A stretch of DNA of 39,735 nucleotides, taken from positions 1-39,735 of the forward strand of contig JAFGXP010000025.1 of the NCBI GenBank assembly GCA_016936535.1. Reading direction: 5' to 3'. A program made the translations under genes and the position numbers. This stretch comes from Thiotrichales bacterium. GTDB taxonomy: Bacteria; Pseudomonadota; Gammaproteobacteria; Thiomicrospirales; Thiomicrospiraceae. Below the pieces are notes generated by a model. The model was given only the letters and a program-made list of their open reading frames with translations, had not been told where the DNA came from and did no database searches. Below are positions 22,883-31,218 of the stretch, piece by piece. Within the stretch, counting starts at the first letter, position 1, and each line of letters starts with the position of its first letter.

Positions 22883-24461
22883 CGAAATTGATAAAGTTCG
22901 GACTGAAGGTTTGAGTTTTTCTAAGCGGCTTTTTACGCGTCGTACTTTGGTACGCAGCCTCTCGGTTCTTGCCCCTTTAGCAGGTGCTAATTTCTTGGGC
23001 GGCTGTTCATCGACTCAATCGGATGAGACTATTCGAATGGCGGTCAACACCCGTCCACAAATGCTTGACCCAAGACGAGCGACCGATGCGCTCTCCAGCC
23101 GTATCAATCGTTTGCTATACCGTTCGTTAGTCGATTTTAATGCCCATTTTGAACCGGTTCCGGATCTGGCCGATTGGCAGCAAGTCAGTCCCACCCATTA
23201 TCGATTTCGGTTGCGTGAAAGCAGTACCTTTCATCATGGTGGGGCCTTAGAAGCAAAAGATATTGCCGCCACTTACCAAAGCGTTCTCGATCCAAAACTT
23301 GGTTCTGCGCATCGCGGTGCCTTAAAAAACATCGAAGAAATCACCGTTGTAGATACACATACCATCGACTTTACGCTAAAAGAGGTCGATGCTTTGTTTG
23401 TAGGGCGCTTAGTGATTGGGATTTTACCTGCCGATTTAATCGAAAATGAGCATCCCTTTCATTTGCAACCGGTCGGTTCGGGTCCTTGTCGATTTGTTGC
23501 CATGTCCGAGCAGTGGTTAAAACTCCAACGCCTAAATGACCAGGTGCTATTAGAGTTTGTGCCTGTCAAAGAAGCAACGGTTCGTGTGTTGAAACTGCTC
23601 AAAGGCGAAATTGATCTGCTGCAAAATGATCTTTCACCGGAACTGGTGGCTTATTGTCGCCAGCAAAATTCGTTGCAGGTGCAGTTTCGTTCCGGCACCA
23701 ATTTTGGTTACATTGGTTTTAATTTTGCTGACCCGCTGTTACAGCAAACTGCCTTACGGCAAGCCTTGGCGCATGGGATTGATCGACAAGCGGTTATTGC
23801 CGCCATTTTTCAAGGCCAAGCTCGTTTAGCGCAAGGCTTGCTGGTGCCTGAACATTGGTGTGGTCTAAGCGATCTACCTGACTACGAATATAATCCTGAA
23901 AAAGCAAAACAGCTGCTGAAATCTGTACAGGTACCAGCTGAGCATTTAACGTTAAATAATAAAAATCAAAGGGTTATTAAGTTAAGTTATAAAACATCTA
24001 ATGATCCTACACGAATCCGTTTGGCGACCATTTATCAATCACAACTCAGACCTTTAGGCATTGAATTAAAGATTCAAAGTTATGACTGGGGCACCTTTTA
24101 CAACGATATTAAGCAAGGGCGTTTTCAGCTGTTTAGCTTGGCTTGGGTTGGCGTGAAAAGTCCTGATATTTTTCAATACGCGTTTGCATCCAATGCCATT
24201 CCACCCAAAGGCGCAAATCGTGGTCGTTTTATGGATGCCGAAAGTGATGCATTGATTGCCCAAGCACTCCATAGCCCAGACCTGGCTGAGCAGGCGATGC
24301 TTTATCGGCAATTGCAGCGGCGCTTACATTCGCAACTGGCCAGTTTGCCCTTGTGGTATGAAGACAACTATGCAGTGCAAACGCAGCGGCTTTCACCTTA
24401 TCCACTCTTTACCGATGGGCGCTTTGATGGCTTGCTTAAGGTACAAAAACGGGCCTCGTAA
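22872..24461 (+). CDS. Oligopeptide-type ABC transporter substrate-binding lipoprotein (SBP family 5)
   Basis: A 529-residue binding protein of the OppA/DppA type. It has an unusually long n-region with a twin-Arg (FTRRTLVRSL) and a lipobox LGGC with Cys45, so it is a lipoprotein that could use the Tat route. The binding domain starts MAVNTRPQMLDPRRA and includes YHFRLRES-like and HHGGALEAKDIAATYQSVLD elements around residues 110-135, the family signature region. The start overlaps tolC by 11 bases. With the two permeases it forms an uptake system for peptides or glycopeptides; the transpeptidase and nagZ next to it suggest murein peptides, as an inference. Confidence 0.85.
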   Translation: MPLNEIDKVRTEGLSFSKRLFTRRTLVRSLSVLAPLAGANFLGGCSSTQSDETIRMAVNTRPQMLDPRRATDALSSRINRLLYRSLVDFNAHFEPVPDLADWQQVSPTHYRFRLRESSTFHHGGALEAKDIAATYQSVLDPKLGSAHRGALKNIEEITVVDTHTIDFTLKEVDALFVGRLVIGILPADLIENEHPFHLQPVGSGPCRFVAMSEQWLKLQRLNDQVLLEFVPVKEATVRVLKLLKGEIDLLQNDLSPELVAYCRQQNSLQVQFRSGTNFGYIGFNFADPLLQQTALRQALAHGIDRQAVIAAIFQGQARLAQGLLVPEHWCGLSDLPDYEYNPEKAKQLLKSVQVPAEHLTLNNKNQRVIKLSYKTSNDPTRIRLATIYQSQLRPLGIELKIQSYDWGTFYNDIKQGRFQLFSLAWVGVKSPDIFQYAFASNAIPPKGANRGRFMDAESDALIAQALHSPDLAEQAMLYRQLQRRLHSQLASLPLWYEDNYAVQTQRLSPYPLFTDGRFDGLLKVQKRAS

Positions 24462-24466
24462 AAGGT

Positions 24467-24949
24467 ATGTGTGTACAAGTCATGATTTATCTGTCGTCCC
24501 AAACCTTAGAGGTTTGGCAGGATGCCGTTTGTAAAAAACGTTTTTTCATCAGCAGCGCCAAAGCGGGCAGTGGTAATCAAAAAAATTCCGGACAGACGCC
24601 ATTAGGTCGGCATTATATTCGTGCCAAAATTGGAGCCGGTGTGCCGGTAAACGGGGTCTTCGTTGGTCGCCGTTTTACGGGAGAAATTTACTCAGAGGCG
24701 TTGGCTAAACAGTTTCCGCAACGCGATTGGATTTTAACCCGCATCTTATGGTTATGTGGCTGTGAGTTGGGCCACAATCGGATGGGACAGGTGGATACGA
24801 TGCAACGTTACATTTATCTTCATGGCACACCAGATTCTGAACCAATGGGCGTGCCTTTGTCGCATGGCTGCATTCGGCTGCGCAACCAAGATTTGTTAAT
24901 GCTCTTTGATTGGGTGCGCTGGGGCACGGCTGTGGAGATTTGCCCATGA
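24467..24949 (+). CDS. L,D-transpeptidase (YkuD domain) without signal peptide
   Basis: Enzyme fold that makes 3-3 cross-links in peptidoglycan or attaches proteins to it. The YkuD motif is complete: H119-G-T then SHGC (His133, Cys135) within LHGTPDSEPMGVPLSHGCIR minus ends, with nucleophile Cys135. It is only 160 residues and has no signal peptide or membrane anchor. Most transpeptidases of this fold act in the periplasm, so export is unexplained; a cytoplasmic role on recycled peptides (L,D-carboxypeptidase-like) is one thought. The ribosome site AAAGG sits too close to ATG 24467; 24482 is the alternative. It lies between a binding protein and permease genes, overlapping the permease start by ATGA. 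Confidence 0.87.
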   Translation: MCVQVMIYLSSQTLEVWQDAVCKKRFFISSAKAGSGNQKNSGQTPLGRHYIRAKIGAGVPVNGVFVGRRFTGEIYSEALAKQFPQRDWILTRILWLCGCELGHNRMGQVDTMQRYIYLHGTPDSEPMGVPLSHGCIRLRNQDLLMLFDWVRWGTAVEICP

Positions 24950-25869
24950 TCGCGTTTTTGGTTCGTTTGATCGGCTCGGTGCTCTTGGTTTCCTGGGTGG
25001 TCGGGAGTTTGGTTTTTTTATTATTGCATCTGGTTCCGGGAGATCCGGTCGCGGTGATGCTAGGGGATTGGGCATCACCAGCCGATGAAGCTGTCTTGCG
25101 GGCGCAATTAGGATTGGACTTACCGATTTGGCAACAGTATTGGAACTATCTGTTTGCCTTGATGCAAGGGGATATGGGCCAGTCTTTGTTCTATCAGCAA
25201 CCAGTAACACAGTTGATTGCCGAGCGTTTTCCAATGACCGCGCATTTGGCGGTCATGTCGCTGTTATTGGCGGTGTTGATTGCCTTTCCATTGGGATTTT
25301 GGGCCGCAATGCGCGCGGGGCAGTGGCCGGATCGGTTGTCGATGGGGATTTCTCTGCTTGGGGTTTCGATTCCGAACTTTTGGTTTGGCCCCATGCTGAT
25401 TTTGCTATTTTCTTTGGGGCTAGGGTGGCTGCCGGTGAGTGGTGCTGAACAGTCCGGATCTTGGATTTTACCGACCTTAACCTTAGGAACGGCTTTAGCG
25501 GCCATCTTAGCGCGAATGTTGCGGGCTTCTTTGTTAGAAGTGATGTTTGAAGACTACATTCGCACCGCTCGTGCCAAGGGCTTAGCCGGTTGGCAGGTTT
25601 ATGGTCAGCACGCTTTGCGCAATGCGCTTTTGCCGGTGGTGACGCTGCTCGGTTTGCAGCTTGGAACCTTACTGGGTGGTGCGGTGATTACCGAAGTGGT
25701 CTTTGACTGGCCCGGACTTGGAAATTTACTCGTGGAGTCCATTCAGCGCCGCGATTACCCCGTCGTTCAAGCCTGTATTCTGGTCATCAGTGTGGCCTAC
25801 ATTACGGTTAATGCTCTCACCGAGTTGACCTACGCTTGGCTTGACCCACGTATTCGTCTGCCATCTTAA
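24946..25869 (+). CDS. ABC transporter permease, DppB/OppB type
   Basis: Inner-membrane permease of 307 residues with six membrane segments. The N-terminal LLHLVPGDPVAVMLG (about 24-38) is the DppB signature, and the EAA-type coupling loop is YIRTARAKGLAGWQVYGQHA (about 201-220), followed by LRNALLPVVTLLGLQLGTLL. The start overlaps the L,D-transpeptidase stop (ATGA), so translation is coupled. It pairs with the DppC-type permease 74 bases downstream. No ATPase gene is present in the cluster. Confidence 0.9.
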   Translation: MIAFLVRLIGSVLLVSWVVGSLVFLLLHLVPGDPVAVMLGDWASPADEAVLRAQLGLDLPIWQQYWNYLFALMQGDMGQSLFYQQPVTQLIAERFPMTAHLAVMSLLLAVLIAFPLGFWAAMRAGQWPDRLSMGISLLGVSIPNFWFGPMLILLFSLGLGWLPVSGAEQSGSWILPTLTLGTALAAILARMLRASLLEVMFEDYIRTARAKGLAGWQVYGQHALRNALLPVVTLLGLQLGTLLGGAVITEVVFDWPGLGNLLVESIQRRDYPVVQACILVISVAYITVNALTELTYAWLDPRIRLPS

Positions 25870-25943
25870 TTGGCTAAAAAAGGTGTATTTTCGTCTGCAA
25901 TGGCCAAGTGTCTATTTTTAACCCTTTCTGAGAAACGCGCCAT

Positions 25944-26753
25944 ATGATAGGAAAATTCAGTCGTTTGCTGTTAATTCTTTGGCTGCTAATGGCATTGGCC
26001 GCCTTCAGTATTGGCGATGAGGCAAACCGGGTTCATTTAGAGCGATTGCTGCAACCGCCCAGCATGGAAGCGTGGTTAGGAACCGATGAGCTAGGTCGTC
26101 CCTTGCTTGAACGCTTGCTTTTAGGCGCGCAAACTTCGTTGATTGTGGCTCTAAGCGTGGTCGGATTTTCGGCGATGATTGGCACCTTTATTGGTTTGGC
26201 CAGTGCCTATTACGGAGGATGGGTTGACCGCCTGCTGACGAAAGTGATTGAGGTGTTTTTAGCTTTTCCAGGGTTGTTGCTCGCGATTGCTTTGGCAGCG
26301 GTTTTGGGTCCTGGCATTGAAAACGTTATTTTTGCGTTGGTAGTGGTGGGATGGGTCGGCTTTGCCCGTTTAGCACGGGCGCAGACCCTCAGTTTGCGTC
26401 ATCGCGAACATATTTTGGCGGCCAAAGCGCTCGGCGTGCCGCACCATCGCATTTTAAGCCGTCATCTGTTGCCGCTGATTTTGGCACCCTTGGGGGTTGA
26501 GGCAACTTTTGGTATTGCAGGAGCGGTCATCGCCGAAGCCGGCCTATCCTTTTTAGGGTTAGGGGTGCAGGCGCCAGACGCGTCTTGGGGCAACATGATT
26601 AAAGAGGGAACTCGCTATCTGCTGGTTGCACCGCATTTGGTCTTAGCGCCTGGACTGGCGCTCATGCTGTTAGTCTTGGCGGTAAACTTACTGGGCGATC
26701 AATGGCGTGATCATTTGGATGTGCGTCTGCGCAGCCAAAATCGCACCAAATAG
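25944..26753 (+). CDS. ABC transporter permease, DppC/OppC type
   Basis: Partner permease of 269 residues. It has LGTDELGRPLLERLLLGAQT near 45-64, the DppC signature, five to six membrane segments, and the coupling loop EHILAAKALGVPHHRILSRH (about 152-171). The C-terminal WGNMIKEGTRYLLVAPHLVLAPG (about 214-236) is also typical. It completes the membrane part of the transporter; the ATPases (DppD/DppF type) must come from elsewhere. nagZ follows after 53 bases. Confidence 0.9.
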   Translation: MIGKFSRLLLILWLLMALAAFSIGDEANRVHLERLLQPPSMEAWLGTDELGRPLLERLLLGAQTSLIVALSVVGFSAMIGTFIGLASAYYGGWVDRLLTKVIEVFLAFPGLLLAIALAAVLGPGIENVIFALVVVGWVGFARLARAQTLSLRHREHILAAKALGVPHHRILSRHLLPLILAPLGVEATFGIAGAVIAEAGLSFLGLGVQAPDASWGNMIKEGTRYLLVAPHLVLAPGLALMLLVLAVNLLGDQWRDHLDVRLRSQNRTK

Positions 26754-26806
26754 CTTTCAAAATCCCATAAAAGAACGAAGATAAAAAAAGTATCAAGGAA
26801 AACAAA

Positions 26807-27877
26807 ATGGCGAGTAAACCGGGAAAGGCAATGTCACTAGGTTCAATCATGCTCGATGTACAGGGCTTGAGTTTGAGCGCCATTGAGCGCGAACAACTGT
26901 TTGACCCTAAGGTGGCCGGCGTGATCCTGTTTAGTCGTAATTTTGAATCAGCCGAGCAATTGCAAGCCTTAACCGAAGAAATCCACGCGCTGCGTCATCC
27001 GCGTTTGTTGATTGGGGTGGATCATGAGGGGGGCCGCGTGCAGCGCTTTCGTCATGGATTTAGCCGTTTACCACCCATGCGCTTGCTCGGAATGCTGCAG
27101 AAAGTCGATCCGCAAGGTGCACGAGACACGGCGCAAAAAATTGGATGGTTAATGGCCAGTGAGCTGTTGAGTGTGGGGGTAGATTTTAGCTTTGCGCCGG
27201 TGTTGGATTTGGACTATGGAGGCTCAAAGGTGATTGGCGACCGCTCGTTTGGAGCAAATGCCGAGCAAGTAAGCGATTTGGCTTTAGCCTTAATGAAAGG
27301 GATGCACCAAGCGGGCATGGCAGCCGTTGGTAAGCATTTCCCCGGTCACGGTTTTATTGAGGCCGATACCCATACCGAAATTGCGATGGATCCGCGTCCT
27401 TTAGCACAAGTTTGGCAACACGACATTCAACCCTTCTTGCGGTTGATTGAGCAGGGATTGGATGCGGTGATGCCAGCACACGTTATCTATCCGCAAGTTG
27501 ATGCCTTACCCGCCGGTTTTTCGCCCTTTTGGCTGACGCGCGTTTTACGCCAACAGTGTCACTTTGAGGGTGTGATTGTCAGTGACGATTTATCGATGCA
27601 AGCCGCCGCCGTTTTTGGCGAGGCTCCGCAACGCGTTGCCCGCGCCTTGCAAGCCGGCTGTGATTTGGTCTTGGTTTGCAACGATCCTGCTGCAGCGCAA
27701 CAGGTGTTGGCGGAACTGCCGTTTGAAGACAATTTATTGAGTCATGCACGCCTTATTCGATTGCATGGGCAAAGCCGTATCCCTTGGTCGAAGCGACACT
27801 ACTCGCCGCAATGGCAAGCCGCCATCAGTGCCCTTGATCATTTAAATGCTTGGGCGGAGCAGCACAGCCGTTTCTGA
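26807..27877 (+). CDS. nagZ: Beta-N-acetylhexosaminidase NagZ
   Basis: Cytoplasmic GH3 enzyme that removes N-acetylglucosamine from anhydro-muropeptides during cell-wall recycling. Visible are VDHEGGRVQRFR (71-82), the KHFPGHG loop (176-182) whose His is the acid/base, and SDDLSM (from 259) with the nucleophile Asp. At 356 residues it is close to the E. coli enzyme (341). ATG 26807 has AAGGAA upstream; a second ATG at 26831 would also include all family motifs. It follows the transporter/L,D-transpeptidase genes in the same direction. Confidence 0.95.
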   Translation: MASKPGKAMSLGSIMLDVQGLSLSAIEREQLFDPKVAGVILFSRNFESAEQLQALTEEIHALRHPRLLIGVDHEGGRVQRFRHGFSRLPPMRLLGMLQKVDPQGARDTAQKIGWLMASELLSVGVDFSFAPVLDLDYGGSKVIGDRSFGANAEQVSDLALALMKGMHQAGMAAVGKHFPGHGFIEADTHTEIAMDPRPLAQVWQHDIQPFLRLIEQGLDAVMPAHVIYPQVDALPAGFSPFWLTRVLRQQCHFEGVIVSDDLSMQAAAVFGEAPQRVARALQAGCDLVLVCNDPAAAQQVLAELPFEDNLLSHARLIRLHGQSRIPWSKRHYSPQWQAAISALDHLNAWAEQHSRF

Positions 27878-27943
27878 GCCGATTGCCGGCGCTTTGCCGC
27901 GATAGATTTTTTAAGATAAAGATGAGTTAAGCCGAGAACAAAG

Positions 27944-29134
27944 ATGGATTTCAGTATTTTTTTAAATTCGGGTTTTTTGGCCGAAAGCTGGCATCAACTG
28001 GTGATTTTGTTTGGTGGGCATGTCTGGTTATTGATGGTCACGGTGATTCTAACGGTGACGGCTTTAGCAGACTTATTGCAACGACGGGTGTTGACTGCTT
28101 TACACCGATATTTACAAAAACATAACAAGCGAGTATTTGACAGTTTTGTCGATGCGGCCCGCGCGCCTGCCTCTTTTTTTATTTGGGTAACCGGCACGGT
28201 ACTGGCCCTAAACACCTTGATTCTTAAGCTCGGTATTTATGTTGATTTAATTAAGCATATTAATGACTTTAAATCGACCATTCTGACCTTATCGGTTGGC
28301 TGGTTTGTGATTCGCCTGGTGCAACGTTTGGAAAGCTACCTAAAGGATCGCGCTGAAGAGGATGATCGCTTTGATCAGGTGATGGTTGAAGCACTTGCCA
28401 AAATCATCAAATTACTCGCGTTTGTCTTAACGGGCTTGTTTTTCCTCAATGCATTTGGCGTGAGTTTAACCGGCTTGTTAGCATTTGGTGGGATTGGCGG
28501 GATTGCGGTTGGTTTTGCGGCCAAAGACTTATTAGGCAATGTATTAGGCGGATTGATGCTGTACATCGATAAACCGTTTACCGTGGGTGAGTGGATTCGC
28601 TCACCAGACAAACAAATTGAAGGCACGGTGGAACATATTGGCTGGCGCATGACTCGGGTGCGCACATTTGATATGCGTCCCTTGTACATTCCGAACGGTA
28701 TTTTTGCCAATATTTCGATTGAAAACCCCTCGCGAATGACCAATCGACGTATCCATGAAACCATCGGTTTACGCTATGCCGATGCGCACAAAGTCAAAGT
28801 CATTATTGACGAGGTGCGTTCCATGTTAATTAATCATCCAGACATCGACAGCAGCCGCACACTCATTGTCAATTTCAATAACTTTGGCCCGTCTTCATTG
28901 GATTTCTTTATCTACACCTTTACCAAAACCACCAATTGGGTCTTGTTTCATGAGATCAAGCAGGATGTGTTGTTGAGAGTCTTAAACATTATTCTGCAAC
29001 AGGGCGCGGAAGTGGCATTTCCTACCCGAACACTTATGTTTGAGGGCAGCCATCCATTTGGCGGCCAACCCGGCACGATTGAAGAGAGTAAAGCACTTTC
29101 AAACCCCCAGTCCAGCGAAGCACAGCGTGAATGA
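27944..29134 (+). CDS. MscS-family mechanosensitive channel (YnaI/YbdG-like)
   Basis: Inner-membrane channel that opens under osmotic downshock. There are about five hydrophobic segments before the pore helix. The pore-lining helix is Gly/Ala-rich (GLLAFGGIGGIAVGFAAKDL, about 177-196). The beta domain has DKPFTVGEWI and EGTVEHIGWRMTRVRTFD, and a C-terminal alpha/beta domain ends near 375. The 396-residue length and the NIxIENPSRMTNRRI segment point to the longer YnaI/YbdG-like subgroup rather than MscS itself (286). Confidence 0.92.
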   Translation: MDFSIFLNSGFLAESWHQLVILFGGHVWLLMVTVILTVTALADLLQRRVLTALHRYLQKHNKRVFDSFVDAARAPASFFIWVTGTVLALNTLILKLGIYVDLIKHINDFKSTILTLSVGWFVIRLVQRLESYLKDRAEEDDRFDQVMVEALAKIIKLLAFVLTGLFFLNAFGVSLTGLLAFGGIGGIAVGFAAKDLLGNVLGGLMLYIDKPFTVGEWIRSPDKQIEGTVEHIGWRMTRVRTFDMRPLYIPNGIFANISIENPSRMTNRRIHETIGLRYADAHKVKVIIDEVRSMLINHPDIDSSRTLIVNFNNFGPSSLDFFIYTFTKTTNWVLFHEIKQDVLLRVLNIILQQGAEVAFPTRTLMFEGSHPFGGQPGTIEESKALSNPQSSEAQRE

Positions 29135-29224
29135 GGCGATAGACAGAAAATCGGTTTTAATAAAAAACCATTAAATCCGGCGTTTTTGTCTGTTTTAGGG
29201 TTCAACGTCAGGTTAAAAAGGCCC

Positions 29225-29887
29225 CTAGCGCGCGTCGAGAGTCGAAGCACTGCTGCGTTGCAGATGCGCTTGCTGTTCTAATTGCGCCTTTAGATTTTTT
29301 AATGACTGATAGGGCATGTCCACAGCCATGCTGTTCGCCAAACAGCTTGGGAGCATCCCACCGGGTTCCGCAGCCACTTCAAAAGTGACCTTGGTTTGTG
29401 CTTGAGAAACTTTTTCTAACTGCCAAAAACCGTTTAAGGTCTGAATTCGAACTCGATTAGGATTTTCTGGCAGCGCATTCGGCTGTGCTTGTAATTGGAT
29501 GATAATTTTTTCTGGATTACGGTCATCTATGCTGACTTGAGTCACACTGTCACGGTCACTTACCGGCCAGGGGGCATCGGTCACGCTGTAAATTAAAAAA
29601 CGTTTTTCATCCAGACGTTTAAGCTGTTTGGCTTCAAGTGTATTGAAATACCAATCTTTGGCTTTTGGCGTGTCAGCAATAAAATCGAATACCTGTTGAA
29701 TCGGCACGGCAATCAACACTTCACCGCGGAAAGCACGGAAATTAGTGTGCTCGAGTTTTTTGGTCCAAACCCGAACCTCTTGATGATCGACTGTCGTTTG
29801 CTCCTGCCAAGCAAGAGCAGGCTGAAAACTAAGCCCTAAAGATAAAAAAGATAAGGCTAAGACATTCAAAGAAGGGAATAAACGCAT
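29225..29887 (-). CDS. Secreted START-domain (SRPBCC fold) protein
   Basis: A 220-residue protein with a signal peptide (cut near ALA-WQ) followed by a START/lipid-binding helix-grip domain. VPIQQVFDFIADTPKAKDW (about 60-78) and the tail PYQSLKNLKAQLEQQ match the START group. APWPVSDRDSV (near 105) is a frequent motif of bacterial START proteins. It probably binds a lipid in the periplasm; the ligand is unknown. The start at 29887 has AAGGAT upstream on the minus strand; a palindrome CTTATATAAG (29897-29906) overlaps that ribosome site, and TATAAT (29926-29921) is a likely -10. It converges on the MscS gene. Confidence 0.82.
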   Translation of the reverse strand: MRLFPSLNVLALSFLSLGLSFQPALAWQEQTTVDHQEVRVWTKKLEHTNFRAFRGEVLIAVPIQQVFDFIADTPKAKDWYFNTLEAKQLKRLDEKRFLIYSVTDAPWPVSDRDSVTQVSIDDRNPEKIIIQLQAQPNALPENPNRVRIQTLNGFWQLEKVSQAQTKVTFEVAAEPGGMLPSCLANSMAVDMPYQSLKNLKAQLEQQAHLQRSSASTLDAR

Positions 29888-30107
29888 AGCGAAATCCTTA
29901 TATAAGAAAAACATGATTTGATTATAATCCAAGCCATATCTGAAATATATAAGAAACTATTAATGTGTTTGCCGGCAAGAAGGGTGGGAAAACAAGTACG
30001 ATTCCCAAGCGGAAGCACTGCAGCGGATGCCTGCGTTTGAATACCTAAAGAAAATAGACTGAGAGAGAGCGGCATCGCGTTTAATCAAAGAGCGATGCTC
30101 AAACGAC

Positions 30108-31130
30108 TTAAAGAATAATGACTTCCGGTTCGAGGTAGATGCCGAACTGATGATTGACCGTTTCTTGCACCATTTGCGATAGTTCGGCCAGTTCGCTGCC
30201 AGTGGCGCCACCCAAGTTGACCAGAACCAGAGCGTGTTGCTCAGAAACACCGGCATAGCCTTGCGATAAGCCTTTCAAGCCGCATTGTTCAATTAGCCAA
30301 GCAGCAGGAATCTTGTAGCTGCCATCCAGCATCTTATGATGCGGCAGGCCGGGATATTCTTCATGCAACGTTTGAAAATATTCTGCGCTTACAATCGGAT
30401 TCTTAAAGAAACTGCCCGCATTCCCCTGTTTGCAGGGATCTGGAATCCGACTTTGACGGATGCGAATGACCTGCTCAAACACCATCATTGGCGTAATCTT
30501 ATCTTTCTCGATGCCTTTTAAAGCCTCTTTTAAAGGCTCGTAAGATAAGTTGGCTTGCCCGTGTGCCAATTTGCGTAAGCGAATAGTGACTCGATAAACC
30601 AACAGACGGTTGACATACTGCTGCTTAAAAATGCTGGTGCGATAGCCAAACAAACACTCGGAATTACGAAATTCTCGATGCTGACCGTCAAACAAATTCA
30701 AGGTCTGCACTCGAGTAATAACATCTTGAGCCTCTGCGCCATAAGCGCCAATGTTTTGCACAGGAGCCGCACCCACCGATCCTGGAATCAGCGCCAAATT
30801 TTCTAACCCCCACCAATTTTGCCGCACCGTGTATAAGACCAGGTCATGCCATTTCACTCCTGCGCCCACGGTTAGCCACACATTTTCATCATCCTCTTTC
30901 ACCAAACGAATTTTATTAAAGGTACAACGTAGGGTGAGGCCGGGAAAATCTTTGGTAAACAACAGATTGCTGCCATCCCCAATAACGCGCCACGGCAAGG
31001 ACGCCAGCTTAAAATCGGTGCGTAAAGTCAGAATATCACTCTGTTTATTCACTTCGACGTAATAATGGCTCTTAATATCCACATGAAAACTATTGTGGTT
31101 GAGCAGCGAGTAGTTAGCTTGGATGTGCAT
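30108..31130 (-). CDS. murB: UDP-N-acetylenolpyruvoylglucosamine reductase MurB (type I)
   Basis: FAD enzyme that reduces UDP-GlcNAc-enolpyruvate to UDP-MurNAc in peptidoglycan synthesis. The FAD-binding domain shows VIGDGSNLLF (near 49-58) and GLENLALIPGSVGAAPVQNIGAYGAE (about 113-138). The catalytic Ser lies in GNAGSFFKNP (near 237) and the catalytic Glu in the terminal LEPEVIIL. The 340-residue length and the inserted loop of the substrate domain make it type I, like E. coli (342). It is divergent from the NSS transporter gene, sharing an 88-base promoter region. The gap 29933-30107 beyond its stop holds nothing I can call. Confidence 0.95.
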   Translation of the reverse strand: MHIQANYSLLNHNSFHVDIKSHYYVEVNKQSDILTLRTDFKLASLPWRVIGDGSNLLFTKDFPGLTLRCTFNKIRLVKEDDENVWLTVGAGVKWHDLVLYTVRQNWWGLENLALIPGSVGAAPVQNIGAYGAEAQDVITRVQTLNLFDGQHREFRNSECLFGYRTSIFKQQYVNRLLVYRVTIRLRKLAHGQANLSYEPLKEALKGIEKDKITPMMVFEQVIRIRQSRIPDPCKQGNAGSFFKNPIVSAEYFQTLHEEYPGLPHHKMLDGSYKIPAAWLIEQCGLKGLSQGYAGVSEQHALVLVNLGGATGSELAELSQMVQETVNHQFGIYLEPEVIIL

Positions 31131-31153
31131 AAGGATGAGGTCTGGGGCTTGTG

Positions 31154-31159
31154 TATAAT
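31154..31159 (+). promoter_or_regulatory. Probable -10 of the NSS transporter gene
   Basis: A perfect TATAAT preceded by TG lies 60 bases before the ATG, within the short region shared with murB. The -35 is not recognisable. Confidence 0.5.
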
Positions 31160-31218
31160 GGGCAAAATTTGCCGGATGAAATTGGCTCCATTATAAAGGA
31201 ATCTAAAAAGGAAACTCT

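Noticed and set aside
22872-26753. Nickel-specific transporter (NikA/B/C)
   Set aside because: The binding protein and permeases could belong to this class, but no NikDE, NikR site or nickel enzyme is near; the murein context fits better, without being proof.
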